DNA of 64,000 nucleotides from the NCBI GenBank assembly GCA_020853575.1, contig JADYYP010000047.1, positions 212,400 through 276,399 on the forward strand, read 5' to 3'. Positions 48,825-58,689 of the stretch are shown here, piece after piece. This DNA is from Planctomycetota bacterium (GTDB lineage: Bacteria; Planctomycetota; UBA1135; GCA-002686595). A program made the translations under genes and the position numbers. The notes beneath the pieces are model-generated. The model worked only from the letters and a program-made list of their open reading frames with translations. It was not told where the DNA came from and searched no databases. How positions within the stretch are numbered: the stretch's first letter is position 1; each line of letters begins with the position of its first letter.

Positions 48825-51809
48825 ATGACGACTTCGAGCTCGCCTTTCGATCCTCAGGCCGAGGAGCTGTTCCTCGAGTTTCTGGCGCGGCGCGATGCGG
48901 GCGAGCAGCCCGACATCGAGGCGGTGTGCGGCGCGCATCCAGCGCACGCGACGCAGCTGCGGCAGATGCTGGCGACGTACGACGCGCTCAGCCGACTGCG
49001 GCCGCGGGCCAGCGATGCGCCGCTGTCGGAGCGGTTGAAGCAGCGCTTTGGCGACGGCGTCGATCCGGACGTGTCGCTGGGCGGCGAGCCGCAGGCGGAC
49101 TCGGGGCCGCAGAGCAAGCTGTTCGAGCGCCTGCGCGCCGAGGGCCCGCGCGGGACGCGCTACAAGCTCTTGGGCGAGGTTGCGCGCGGCGGGATGGGCG
49201 CGATCCTGAAGATCTGGGACGAGGAGCTGCGGCGCACGCTGGCGATGAAGGTGGTGCTCGGGCGCGGCGAAACGGCGACGGGCGACACTCCGGCCGTCGA
49301 TCCGAAAACGCTCGGCCGCTTTCTCGAAGAGGCGCAGATCACGGGCCAGCTCGACCACCCCGGCATCGTGCCGGTGCACGAGTTGGGCCTCGACGCGACG
49401 GGCCGCGTGTACTTCACGATGAAGCTGGTGAAGGGCGAGGACCTGCGCGCGGTCTTCGAGCACGTGAAGAGCGGCCACGACGGTTGGAACCAAGTGCGCG
49501 CGCTCGGCGTGCTCTTGCGCGTGTGCGAAGCGATGGCGTTTGCGCACTCCAAGCAAGTCGTTCACCGCGACCTGAAGCCCGCCAACGTGATGGTCGGCAA
49601 GTTCGGCGAGGTGTACGTAATGGACTGGGGCTTGGCGCGCGTGCTCGGGCGCGAGGACAAGCACGACGTGCGCATCAAGCCCGTGGGCATGTCCACACCG
49701 AGCGTGGTGAAGACCGAGCGCCACGACGATCGCGAAGGCACGCCGGACTCTCCGCTGGTGACGATGGATGGCGACGTGGTCGGAACGCCGAGCTTCATGC
49801 CGCCGGAACAGGCTCGCGGTGAGCTGGACAAGCTGGGCCCCCACTCGGACGTGTACTCGATCGGCGCGATGCTGTACCAGCTGGTGACGGGCGAGATGCC
49901 GTACGTGCCGGCGGGGACGCGCGTGTCGCAGCACACGATCCTGCTCGCGGTGCTGCGCGAGCCGCCGCCGGGAATCGAGAAGCTCGCGCCAGCGACGCCG
50001 GCGGAGCTGGTGGCGATCTGCGAGCGCGCGATGGAGCGCGACATCGCCAAGCGTTATCCGACGACGCTCGCACTGGCGGCCGACTTGCGCGCCTATCTCG
50101 AGGGCCGCGTGGTCAGTGCCTACGAAACGGGCCGCTGGGCCGAGACGAAGAAGTGGGTGCAGCGCAACAAGGCTCTCGCTGCTTCCCTCGCAGCGGTGGT
50201 GCTGACTCTGATTGCCGGAGTGCTGTTCTCGCTGCGTTTCGCGAGCGAGGCGAACGCCGAACGCGAGCGAACGCAAACCGCGAACGTCGCGCTCGACAAG
50301 AAGAACGCGGAGATCGAGCAGCAGCGGGCGAGTCTCGCGCAGTCCAACTCCGAGCTGCGCGCACAATCCCGCGAGCAGAAGCTTCGCGGGATGATCCAGG
50401 ACTTGGCGCGCTTGCGAGCGCAGAGCCGGACGCTGGAGGGGCTCGGTCGGTTGGGCAAGCCGGCGTACCTGTGGTGGATCGAGGAGTCGGAGAAGCTGCT
50501 CAACGGCCAAGAAGAGGACCTCGCGGCCGGCGTGGAGTGGCGCCCGGGCCTGAAGGACGTGCGAGCGAAGCTCGCGGAGCTGCACGCGTCGGACCAGGTC
50601 CTGCCGTACAGCGACGAAGACAGGACGCGCGACTTCGAGTCGCACCCGGAGCGGAAGCGGTTGCGCGAGCTCGAGACGAAGCTCCAAGACACTGACACGT
50701 CCCCTGCCGACAAAACGACGCTCGAGCGCGAGAGCGAAGCGCTTCGCGCGCTGTGCGGCGAGCGTCGGACGTGGCGTTTCAAGGAGAGCCAGGTCGAGTG
50801 GTGGCATTCGTTGTTGGTGTCGCTGGAGAGCGACCTGGCGTGGCAGGCGCGGATGCTCGAGGTGGCGAAGGAGGCCGCGTTCAGCGAGAAGGCGAAGAGT
50901 CGCTGGGCGGAGGCGATCGAGGGCATCGCGAGATCGGCGCAGTACGCGGGGCAGAAGTGGCGGAGCGGGGAGCGGCTGACGCCGCAGCTTGGTCTGTTGC
51001 CGTTGGGCGAGAACCCGGCGACGGGCTTGTGGGAGTTCGTGCACCTGCAGACGGGAACGGAGCCGCAGCTTGGTGCGGACGGTCGCGTGCAACGGGACTC
51101 GGAGGGCCGGCTGACGCTGACGCCCGAGACGGGCATGGTCCTCGTGCTCTTGCCCGGCGGCCGCGTGCCGAAGGAAGAGAATCAACACCGCGGTCAGGCG
51201 GAGTGGATCACCGGGGTCGACCTGGATCCGTTCTTCCTATCGAAGTACGAGTTGACTCACGAGCAATGGGACCGCGTGTCACTGCGGCGGGGCTTCCATT
51301 ACGAGGGCGACAAAGCCCTCATCCCTGCGAACATCATCAGTTGGGACGACATCGCTTTGATGCTGCAGCGCGATCTGGGCTGGTGCGGTTTTCCGAGCGA
51401 GGCGCAGTGGGAGTACGGCTGCCGCGCGCGGACGAACACGGCCTGGTGGCCGGGCGACGACGCGAAGGGACTCCTCGGCGTGGCCAACATCGAACTCGAT
51501 GAAAACGACCGTCAGATCGACACGGACATCGCGCCAGTGGGCACACTGCGAGCGAACGCTTTTGGGTTGCACGACGTGCACGGCAACGTGTTGGAGTGGT
51601 GTGCAGACACGTGGGACGCGACTGCTCCGCCGCGCAAAGGCGATGGACTGAGGGACGACGGAGTGGACAGCTCCGACTACCGCGTGCTCCGCGGCGGGAG
51701 TTGGGGCCACTCTGCTTCCGCCGCGCGCTCGGCGAATCGCGACTTCGGCCCCGTGAAGATCCGCATCTACGACGTCGGTCTCCGCCCCTCCAGGGGCATC
51801 ACGCCTTAG
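48825..51809 (+). CDS. Transmembrane Ser/Thr kinase with C-terminal FGE-sulfatase domain (paralogue)
   Basis: 994 residues. An N-terminal helical module (about 1-60, FDPQAEELFLEFLARRDAGE, shared with the kinase at 62020) precedes the kinase domain (about 113-425): ARGGMGAILK, LAMKVVL, VHRDLKPANVMVG, DWGLAR, GTPSFMPPEQARGE. The transmembrane helix is at about 452-472, then a coiled coil and the MIQDLARLRAQSRTLEG block. The FGE-sulfatase domain (about 769-994) has LLPGGRVPKEE, LPSEAQWEYGCRA-type FPSEAQWEYG, DVHGNVLEWCAD, and RVLRGGSWGH. It ends GLRPSRGITP. It is probably a receptor kinase with an external ligand-binding domain. Confidence 0.9.
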   Translation: MTTSSSPFDPQAEELFLEFLARRDAGEQPDIEAVCGAHPAHATQLRQMLATYDALSRLRPRASDAPLSERLKQRFGDGVDPDVSLGGEPQADSGPQSKLFERLRAEGPRGTRYKLLGEVARGGMGAILKIWDEELRRTLAMKVVLGRGETATGDTPAVDPKTLGRFLEEAQITGQLDHPGIVPVHELGLDATGRVYFTMKLVKGEDLRAVFEHVKSGHDGWNQVRALGVLLRVCEAMAFAHSKQVVHRDLKPANVMVGKFGEVYVMDWGLARVLGREDKHDVRIKPVGMSTPSVVKTERHDDREGTPDSPLVTMDGDVVGTPSFMPPEQARGELDKLGPHSDVYSIGAMLYQLVTGEMPYVPAGTRVSQHTILLAVLREPPPGIEKLAPATPAELVAICERAMERDIAKRYPTTLALAADLRAYLEGRVVSAYETGRWAETKKWVQRNKALAASLAAVVLTLIAGVLFSLRFASEANAERERTQTANVALDKKNAEIEQQRASLAQSNSELRAQSREQKLRGMIQDLARLRAQSRTLEGLGRLGKPAYLWWIEESEKLLNGQEEDLAAGVEWRPGLKDVRAKLAELHASDQVLPYSDEDRTRDFESHPERKRLRELETKLQDTDTSPADKTTLERESEALRALCGERRTWRFKESQVEWWHSLLVSLESDLAWQARMLEVAKEAAFSEKAKSRWAEAIEGIARSAQYAGQKWRSGERLTPQLGLLPLGENPATGLWEFVHLQTGTEPQLGADGRVQRDSEGRLTLTPETGMVLVLLPGGRVPKEENQHRGQAEWITGVDLDPFFLSKYELTHEQWDRVSLRRGFHYEGDKALIPANIISWDDIALMLQRDLGWCGFPSEAQWEYGCRARTNTAWWPGDDAKGLLGVANIELDENDRQIDTDIAPVGTLRANAFGLHDVHGNVLEWCADTWDATAPPRKGDGLRDDGVDSSDYRVLRGGSWGHSASAARSANRDFGPVKIRIYDVGLRPSRGITP
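50352..50639 (+). repeat. 288-bp block nearly identical to 46544-46831
   Basis: Second copy of the juxtamembrane block, at a constant offset of 3808 bp from the first. It encodes the LRAQSREQKLRGMIQDLARL segment through to YSDEDRTRDFE. See copy one for the comparison. Confidence 0.85.
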
Positions 51810-52170
51810 GACTTCACGACTTCACCCCGTCGAAATCGGTCGGAGACGTCGTTGCGAGGCGTCGGCCAAGCGGCGTGCGCAGCCGCCCCGTGCAGTGTCG
51901 ACATCATCCCGTTCATCTGTCGCGCGACGATCGAGACCGTGCGGACACGGTGCCAGAGCACGAGCGCGTGCCGACACCGCTCGCGGTCGACCGCAACCGC
52001 GCGCTGCGATGCAGCGCAGTTCCGCCGGCCCACGCACGCGAGACGTGTGTCAACGCCGCCGACGAATTCGCTCGGCGCGCGCGGTTCACTGAGTCGACCG
52101 AAACAGGGCGAGCGCGGCTCGTCGGGCGACGCGCCGCGCTCGCTGCGAGCACACCGTCGGTGTGGTGCGA
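51810..52170. other. Intergenic region with second 73-bp repeat
   Basis: 361 bp between the convergent ends of the second kinase and the secreted protein at 52171. Apart from the repeat at 51815-51887, no gene, clear hairpin terminator or other element is seen. Confidence 0.5.
51815..51887 (+). repeat. 73-bp post-stop repeat, copy 2
   Basis: Identical to 48481-48553 and placed at the same distance from the kinase stop codon. It has the same short GCGGC/GCCGC hairpin at its end. After it the two downstream sequences diverge completely. Confidence 0.9.
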
Positions 52171-53265
52171 CTAGAGCTCGAGTTGGAAGTGCAAGGCCTC
52201 GGTCATGTTCGAGGTGACGTTCGAGCACGGCGTCAGCGGGTCGCGGTACCAGCACTGGATCCACACGTCATCGCCAACGCCCCACGGCTCACCGAGCTCT
52301 CCGGTGTGCGTCGAGATCCAAGCGTTCCAGTCGACCGACAGGGTCCCGTTGCACACGCCCGCGCTGCCGCCGGTGTTCCCCGGTGCAAGGCGATTGACCG
52401 GAGCGCGCACGCACAAGTACGAGCCCGCGGCACCGCACCAGGGCACCGCCTTGGTGCCGGTGACGCTGTAGAAGAAGAGGCCCTGCTTCTGGCCATCGAG
52501 ATTCAGCGCGTCGATGACGAAGCCATTCGTCCAGACCGAGACGCTCGGCGGATTGGGACCACCGAAGCTGAGCACCGGAACGCAGCCGGCACCGGACGTT
52601 CCCGACTGGCAGTAGCGCGCCGGGCAGCCTCCGCCGCGCCGCACGATCTGGATGCCATTGACGCAGCCGAACGGATTGGCTGCGAACACGCTCGAGGTGA
52701 ACGAGATCGTGTTGGTGCACGCAAGGCCGATGAGCACCACCGCCGGATCGACGACGAAGGCCGCACCCACGGTCGGCGCGCCGACACCGGGCCAGGTGCC
52801 GCAGATCGTCTTGCCCGAGGCGAAGTTGATGCAGCTCAAGAGCGTCGGATTGGTCGCGGCGAAGGGGCTCAGCGAATACACGTAGACGTCGTAGGTGCCC
52901 GGATCGAGGCCGGCGATGGTCCAGGTCGTCACACCCAACGGGCCCGGTACCAGGGCGAAGTCGTTGTAGAGCGCTGCGTCGTCGGGCGCGGTCACGGGGA
53001 TGAGCGGAGCGGTCGCGGCAGCGGGCACGCCCCCGAGCGTGCTCGCGGTGAGCGTGGCGCAGGTCGGCGCTCCGTCGATGTCGAGCAGGGCGAACGCGGC
53101 GGGCGTCGCGCCCACATCGTTCCAAACACCCGACATGCCCGACGCCGCGCCATAGGCATTGCTCGGCGGCGTGCTGATGAACCCAGTGTCGATGTTGAAG
53201 CACTGCGCGCTGGCCGACGCGGCGAGCGAGAAGAGTCCGAGGGCGATGCTGGAGAGACGTTTCAT
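52171..53265 (-). CDS. Secreted protein with C-terminal four-cysteine domain
   Basis: 364 residues with signal peptide MKRLSSIALGLFSLAASASAQ and AGGAG before the ATG. The front domain (about 22-215) reads WNDVGATPAAFALLDIDG, TTWTIAGLDPGTYDVYVYSL; a 'GTYDVYVYS' strand is typical of secreted beta sandwiches that carry a PEP-CTERM-like or rhamnogalacturonan-lyase-like fold, but the family is unclear. The C-terminal domain (about 220-364) has YCQSGTSGAGC, GQKQGLFFYS, LCVRAPVNR, VCNG, VDWNAWI and WYRDP. Here the lectin-like tail ends LHFQLEL. Confidence 0.8.
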   Translation of the reverse strand: MKRLSSIALGLFSLAASASAQCFNIDTGFISTPPSNAYGAASGMSGVWNDVGATPAAFALLDIDGAPTCATLTASTLGGVPAAATAPLIPVTAPDDAALYNDFALVPGPLGVTTWTIAGLDPGTYDVYVYSLSPFAATNPTLLSCINFASGKTICGTWPGVGAPTVGAAFVVDPAVVLIGLACTNTISFTSSVFAANPFGCVNGIQIVRRGGGCPARYCQSGTSGAGCVPVLSFGGPNPPSVSVWTNGFVIDALNLDGQKQGLFFYSVTGTKAVPWCGAAGSYLCVRAPVNRLAPGNTGGSAGVCNGTLSVDWNAWISTHTGELGEPWGVGDDVWIQCWYRDPLTPCSNVTSNMTEALHFQLEL

Positions 53266-53615
53266 GGAAGGCTCCTGGTGGTTGGTGCGCTGACTGGTCC
53301 AAGGCGCTTGTCAGTGCGCGGAACCCTCGGGAACGGAAAGCCACTTCTTTTTCGCGAGACGCGCGCCCACCGCGCTCGAAACGGCAGCGCGGAGCCGCTC
53401 GTCCCGGAGCGGCGGCGCGAGCTACGAATCGAGCCTCGAAGGCGGCACTGGCGCCGCCGTCGCGCACAGGTCCACCTCGCGAGGCTCGAACGCCTGCTCA
53501 CGTGGAAAGGAAGCCGCACGCCCCCGCGGTGAACGCGTCGGCGGTCGCGAGACCACTCCACCGAAGTCCGGCGCCGCGCTTCCAGGACCGTCCGCCGCCC
53601 GCGCGGCTCACTCGC
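53266..53615. other. Intergenic region, nothing recognised
   Basis: 350 bp upstream of the secreted gene that starts at 53265. The AGGAG site (complement of 53271-53275) is the only element I can identify; a TGACAA about 50 bp upstream is not matched by a -10. Confidence 0.4.
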
Positions 53616-55319
53616 TCACGGCGCGAACACGAACGTGAGCGCGTTGGTCAGCGAGGTCTTCTTCGAGCTGGGCGGATCGCGGAACCAGCCCTGGGCCCAC
53701 ACTTGGTCGCCGGTGGCGAAGGGCATGCCCAGAGCGTTGGCGTGCGCCGCGATGTAGGCGTTCCAGTCGAGCCGATAGACGCCGTCGCAGCTGTCCGTGG
53801 TGCCGCTGGGGAAGGTGAACACGGTGCGCTGCAGCGGCGCGCGCACGCACATGGAGCTCGACGTGCTGCCCCAAGGAGCGAGCTTCGGGCCGCTGACGCC
53901 ATAGAACAGCAGGCCGGGCTTTTGGCCTTCGAGACCGGAGATCGCGATTTCGAACGACGTCGCCGAGCTCGCACTGGGGTTCCCGATGGCGATCAGCTTT
54001 GGCTCACAACCGTTGGAGGTGGTGCCGGTGCTGCAGTAGCTCGTCACGTTGCCGGCGCCGGTGGCGAAGATGCGCACGCGGCCGCGGCCCTGCTGATAGC
54101 CAGGGTCGGAGATCGCGAAATCCCCCAGGCCGTCGCCGTCGATGTCGCCCATGGCGCAGCTCGCGAAGCCCACGTCCGACAAGAAGTTGCCGGCGATCGT
54201 GAACAGGAGCTGCCGCGTGCGGCCGGAGTAGATCAGCGCGTCCTGACCCTGAACGCCCGAGACGTTGAACTCGGAAACTCCATCACCATCGAGATCCCCC
54301 AGCGCGCCCACGGTCTCGCCGAGTCGTACCTCCGGCTCCTCGCCGATGACCTCGAACAGCACGCTGTCGTCCGCGATGGAGTAGATGCGGCTCAGCCCCT
54401 CGTTGGAGCTCGGAGTCGGGACCACGCCGAAATAGGGCGCGCCCACGAGCAAATCGGATAGCCCGTCGCCGTCGATGTCTCCCACGTTCGCCAGTGCACC
54501 GCCGAAGCCCGTGCCGAAGGTGCCGTTCAGAGGTCCGTCGATCCACCGCAGCACTTCGCCGCTCTCCCCCGAATAGAAGTTCACGCGTCCCAGCGGATAG
54601 GTCGCGCCGTAGGGATGGCGCGGCATTCCCGCGGCGAAATCGGGCGCACCATCGCGGTTGATGTCCCCCACGAGCGCGATGGCCCAACCGAGATAGCTGC
54701 CGGTGGTGGGACCATCGACTCGGAACAGGGGCACGGCGATGGCCGGATCGCCGTCGTACACGTACACGCTGCCGCTGTCGGTTCCTCCGATGTCCATGTC
54801 CGGTGCGGCCACGGCGAACTCGGCCCGTCCATCGCCGTTCCAGTCACCCAAATTGACGATCGACTTCCCGAAGAAGCTGCCACTGCTGCCCAAGAGCACG
54901 CGCAGCAGTGCGCCTCCCGCTCCCGAGCGCACTTCGACGCGCGTGGGAGCCGCGGCGTTGAAGAAGTCCCCGATCGCGCCGACGAGCACGTCTCCCACTC
55001 CGTCCCCGTCGACGTCGCCCGCGGCGGCCACGGCGCATCCATAGACGCCAATCGTCGGGCTGGAGGGAACGACGCTGAAGAGCTGCGCTCCAGTGGCGGA
55101 GGAATAGACGTACAACGCTCCGAAGCCCCCGGCTCCCGGCGCGCCCAGCGCGATGTCATTCACCGAATCGCCGTCGAGATCACCGCAATTGGCGATCGAG
55201 AAGCCCAGGTTGTCGTGCTGGGCCAATCCGACGAAGCTCCGCACGACCGTCTGGGCGTGCGACGGGCCGGCAACCAACACCAAACCCAGTCCAAGGCGAT
55301 TCCAGTTCATCGAGCTCAT
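53616..55319 (-). CDS. Secreted FG-GAP (integrin-like) propeller with C-terminal four-cysteine domain
   Basis: 567 residues from the ATG at 55319, with GGAG 6 bp upstream. The signal peptide is LGLGLVLVAGPSHAQ. Seven FG-GAP repeats fill about 25-420, each with a calcium-binding DxDGDGxxD loop (GDLDGDSVNDIALGAPGA, GDVDGDGVGDVLVGA, GDWNGDGRAEFAVAAP, GDINRDGAPDFAAG and so on), giving an integrin-alpha-like propeller. The shared domain follows (about 427-567: YCSTGTTSNGC, GQKPGLLFYG, MCVRAPLQR, SCDG, LDWNAYI, WFRDPP). Likely an extracellular adhesive or matrix protein. Confidence 0.9.
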   Translation of the reverse strand: MSSMNWNRLGLGLVLVAGPSHAQTVVRSFVGLAQHDNLGFSIANCGDLDGDSVNDIALGAPGAGGFGALYVYSSATGAQLFSVVPSSPTIGVYGCAVAAAGDVDGDGVGDVLVGAIGDFFNAAAPTRVEVRSGAGGALLRVLLGSSGSFFGKSIVNLGDWNGDGRAEFAVAAPDMDIGGTDSGSVYVYDGDPAIAVPLFRVDGPTTGSYLGWAIALVGDINRDGAPDFAAGMPRHPYGATYPLGRVNFYSGESGEVLRWIDGPLNGTFGTGFGGALANVGDIDGDGLSDLLVGAPYFGVVPTPSSNEGLSRIYSIADDSVLFEVIGEEPEVRLGETVGALGDLDGDGVSEFNVSGVQGQDALIYSGRTRQLLFTIAGNFLSDVGFASCAMGDIDGDGLGDFAISDPGYQQGRGRVRIFATGAGNVTSYCSTGTTSNGCEPKLIAIGNPSASSATSFEIAISGLEGQKPGLLFYGVSGPKLAPWGSTSSSMCVRAPLQRTVFTFPSGTTDSCDGVYRLDWNAYIAAHANALGMPFATGDQVWAQGWFRDPPSSKKTSLTNALTFVFAP

Positions 55320-55747
55320 GTGTATCTCCGGGGGTGATCGTACTTCCGTCGAGCGAGGGTCCGACCTCGGTGCAGTCCCCGCCGGCGCCGCGGCACCCTG
55401 TCGGGCTGCGGCCCAGACTAGCCGGCACTTGGCGGAGGTGACGCGGATGCAGCACGTGAGTGGGTCCTCGCTCGACTGTGGGCTCGGCTGGAGCACCCGA
55501 AAACGCAGGAATTTCGGGAGTTTCTGCAACTCCGTGCCCGCGCGTGAGGAGCTCGTCATCCAGACCGTGGCCGGGTTCACGGCGGGCACTCGCCCGGAGC
55601 GAGCGCCGACGGAGCGCGGGCAGAAGATGTTGGGTCCGGTGGAGTCGGAGAGCGTCGCGAGATCACGGCCTCGACGTCCGGCGCCGCTCCGGGCGACGTC
55701 GCGCATCCGCCGTTCGTGGAGCTCGCATCCTCAGCTCTTCGCGACGC
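55320..55747. other. Intergenic region, no gene recognised
   Basis: 428 bp between the FG-GAP protein start and the end of the TPR kinase. A small hairpin GGAGTT-TCTGC-AACTCC (55517-55533) is the only structure noticed. It may be a weak terminator for the kinase gene or part of the promoter of the FG-GAP gene. Confidence 0.4.
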
Positions 55748-58516
55748 TCACAGCCCGAGCGCGGCTTCGCATTCGCGGCGCCAGCGGACGACGTCGGACC
55801 GGTCCCAGGCCGCAGGATTGCCGCCGACGACCTGCGACATGCGGACCGTGGCGCGGGCGTAGCATTCTCGGGCAGCCTCGGCCTGGCCGACTTTGACGTA
55901 GATCAGCGCGCGGATGAAGTCGACCGCTTGCGGGGTGACCACCAGCACCGAGGGTGAAGCGTATCTACCTTCGAGTTCCTTCGCGGCCCCCTGCCAATCG
56001 CCGACGCCGATCAACGCAACGGACTTCGGGAGGAACAACCAATCCGCGCCCTCGAACGAATTCGCGCGGGCCTCGAAGGTCTGGAGCACGAACGCGGGAT
56101 CGCGGCGCGCGGGCTGCGCGTGGTCGAGCAATGGAAAGAGCAGCGTCATCAGGCGGATCGGCTGCACCTCCGCTTCGATCGCCGCGACCAGCTCCTCGCG
56201 ACCGATGTGGCCCAATTGGTAGCTCACGCCGATCAGGTCCGCCCTCCAATCGGGGTTTTCCTGCAGCGCGAGCGCACGTTCGTAGCAACGCAGCGCCTCG
56301 GAGTAGTCGCCCAGTTGCAGCATGCACAAGCCGAAGCTGTACCACGCTTCCGCGTGCTCGGGATGCTGCGCCACCAGCGCGCGGTAGCCGCCTTCGGCCT
56401 CGGTCAGTCGGCCGAGGAAGAACAGCGCGTCCGAGTTGCGCAGCCGCGCGGTCGGATCGTCGGGGCGCAAGCTGAGTGCAGCGGTGCGGCAGGCCATCGA
56501 CGCCTCGAAACGGCCGACGAGCTGGTAGATCGTGCCTCCGATCGACTGCAGCACGAAGTCGCCTGGATAGAGCTGCACGGCCTGGTCGTAGATGCGGTAC
56601 ACGGCCGGTTGGTGCTGCGCTCCACTGGTCCACAGCGCGGCGCTGAGGACGAAGATCGAGCCCGGGTCGAGTCGCGGCAAGTTCTGCGGCGCACTGAGGT
56701 CGAGCAACGTCTGCAAGTCGCCCTCGGAAATCGCGACGCGCATGCGCATGCGTTCGGGATCGGGGTCGAGATCCATCGCGAGCACGTGGAGGTTCTCGGT
56801 CTTCTCGGAGCGCGGTCCGTGGACGCTGCGGCGCACGCGGCCCCAGTCGTCGAGCGCCAGCGCGACCTCGCGCGCGATGTCGCGCTCGCGGATGCGCTCG
56901 AGCGCTGGGACGATGTCGGAGCCCTCGAGATCGACGCCGTAGCTCTGGAAAGCGCTCGCGTAGCGCGTGTCGAGCTCGATCTCCGCCTGCCGATTGCCGA
57001 TGGTCCCGATCTGCTTGATGCGCAATTTCAGGAGCTGCTCGCGCAACTCGTCGTCCTTGACCAGGAGCTCGCGCTCGCGCCGCGCCGCATCCTCGGCCGC
57101 TTCCGAGGTCGCGACGAACTCGCGCGCGCGCTCGAGCGTGCTCGCGTCCGCCTCGCCGGCTTCCGCGAGCGCGAGCGCGCGCCGCGCGGCCTCGAGCGCC
57201 TCCGAGTGTTTGCCCGCTTGCCCCAGCCGCAGCGACTCTCCATGCGCGGTCTCGACCGCCGCGTGCATCTGCGCCGCGCGCGCCGAACGCTCGCGATTGA
57301 CCCACCACAGGCCGCCGCTCCCGATCGCGATCGCGAGCGCGACCGAGCCCGCGAGCGCAACCGTCAGGCGCCGCGCACGCCGCTCCTCCGCAGCACGGAT
57401 GCGCGCTTCCACGGCATCGACCTCAGCCTTCTTCGCGCGCTCCTCGACGCTGGTCAGGTACTCGTGCACCGCGCGCGCGACGGCGTCGGCGTTGGCCGGT
57501 CGCGCCGCCTTCGACGTCATCAGGCACTCGAGGCACAGCTTGACCAGCGCCGGATCGGCGTCGCAGCTCTCGATGCGCGCGCGCGCCGGGTCGAGCCTCG
57601 CCTTGGCGGCTTGCACGACGAGCGGCTCGCCCTCGATCGACTCGTAGGGCGGCTTGCCCGTCAGCAGCTCGCACAGGATCGCTCCCAGCGAGAACACGTC
57701 CGCGCGCTCGTCGAGCTTCTCGATCTCACCCTGCGCCTGCTCCGGCGCCATGTACGCCGGCGTGCCCATCACCGAGCCCGCGAGCGAGTCCGAGCCCGAC
57801 GAGCCCGGCCCGCTGCGCACGGTCTCGATCACCGTGAACAGACTGTCCTGCGCGCGCTTCTCGTCGGCGACCCCGCCGCGGCTCAGCACCTTCGCCAGGC
57901 CCCAGTCGACCACCTGCACTTCGCCGAACGCGCCCACCATGATGTTCGCGGGCTTCAGGTCGCGGTGCAGCACGCCCTTCGAGTGCGCGTAGGCGACGGT
58001 CTGGCACACCGACTCGAAGATCGAAAGCAAGCGCCCGCGGTCGTCGCTCGTCGTCTTGCGCTGTTGGAAGAGCGCCGACAGCGTGCGGCCCTTCACCAGC
58101 TTCATCGTGAAGTACGGGCTCTCGTCGGCCATCAACCCGAGCTCGTACACCGGCACGATGCCTGGGTGCTGCAACTGCCCGCCGATCTGCGCTTCCTCGA
58201 CGAAGCGCTGCACCACGGCGGGGTTTTTCGCGAGCTCCGGATCGAGCACCTTCATCGCGACGTCGCGCCCGAGATCGGTGTCGTGACCCTTCAAGATCAC
58301 GCCCATGCCGCCGCGCGCGATCTCGCCCAGCATCTGGTAGTTGCCGCGGCCTTTCGGCGTGCGCAGCGAAGTCGAACCCGGCGCGATCACCGGCGACGCG
58401 CCGTGCTCCGAACCCGTGTCGGAGAGCAGCACCTTCGGAGCGAGCCCGGTGCGCTGCGTGATCGCCTGCAGCACCGACGGCGGGGAATCGGGGTCTTGGG
58501 GCTTGGCAGAAGTCAA
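55748..58516 (-). CDS. Transmembrane Ser/Thr kinase with C-terminal TPR region
   Basis: 922 residues. The first codon is TTG at 58516, preceded by GAAGG at about 8 bp. Kinase domain (about 60-335): ARGGMGVILKG, VAMKVLD, LHRDLKPANIMVG, DWGLAKV, GTPAYMAPEQAQGE. The transmembrane helix is at about 384-406 (LAGSVALAIAIGSGGLWWV). The C-terminal half is helical, with TPR units (about 640-790: AEAWYSFGLCMLQLGDYSEALRCYERALAL, and ALIYVKVGQAEAARECYARA). TPRs bind proteins, so it could sense or recruit partners. It is divergent from the gene at 58690. Confidence 0.9.
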   Translation of the reverse strand: MTSAKPQDPDSPPSVLQAITQRTGLAPKVLLSDTGSEHGASPVIAPGSTSLRTPKGRGNYQMLGEIARGGMGVILKGHDTDLGRDVAMKVLDPELAKNPAVVQRFVEEAQIGGQLQHPGIVPVYELGLMADESPYFTMKLVKGRTLSALFQQRKTTSDDRGRLLSIFESVCQTVAYAHSKGVLHRDLKPANIMVGAFGEVQVVDWGLAKVLSRGGVADEKRAQDSLFTVIETVRSGPGSSGSDSLAGSVMGTPAYMAPEQAQGEIEKLDERADVFSLGAILCELLTGKPPYESIEGEPLVVQAAKARLDPARARIESCDADPALVKLCLECLMTSKAARPANADAVARAVHEYLTSVEERAKKAEVDAVEARIRAAEERRARRLTVALAGSVALAIAIGSGGLWWVNRERSARAAQMHAAVETAHGESLRLGQAGKHSEALEAARRALALAEAGEADASTLERAREFVATSEAAEDAARRERELLVKDDELREQLLKLRIKQIGTIGNRQAEIELDTRYASAFQSYGVDLEGSDIVPALERIRERDIAREVALALDDWGRVRRSVHGPRSEKTENLHVLAMDLDPDPERMRMRVAISEGDLQTLLDLSAPQNLPRLDPGSIFVLSAALWTSGAQHQPAVYRIYDQAVQLYPGDFVLQSIGGTIYQLVGRFEASMACRTAALSLRPDDPTARLRNSDALFFLGRLTEAEGGYRALVAQHPEHAEAWYSFGLCMLQLGDYSEALRCYERALALQENPDWRADLIGVSYQLGHIGREELVAAIEAEVQPIRLMTLLFPLLDHAQPARRDPAFVLQTFEARANSFEGADWLFLPKSVALIGVGDWQGAAKELEGRYASPSVLVVTPQAVDFIRALIYVKVGQAEAARECYARATVRMSQVVGGNPAAWDRSDVVRWRRECEAALGL

Positions 58517-58689
58517 CGGCTTGACCTTCGTCAGGAGATGCGTGAACGCTCGCGTCCATCAAAGCTGAAGCAGCGCGGGAGCGCAGTGAAAATCCGGCGC
58601 GAAGCGCCGCCCTCTCGGGGCAATGCTGCGCGCCTTGATAGACTGCTCCGGAATCAGGCTGAGTTGCCCATCTCGCGAGCTCGTCCCCC

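Noticed and set aside
48476..52170. A diversity-generating retroelement within the window
   Set aside because: No reverse transcriptase, accessory gene or template repeat was found; only the FGE scaffold, variable tail and conserved 3' flank are suggestive. It is kept as a hypothesis to test, not as a feature.
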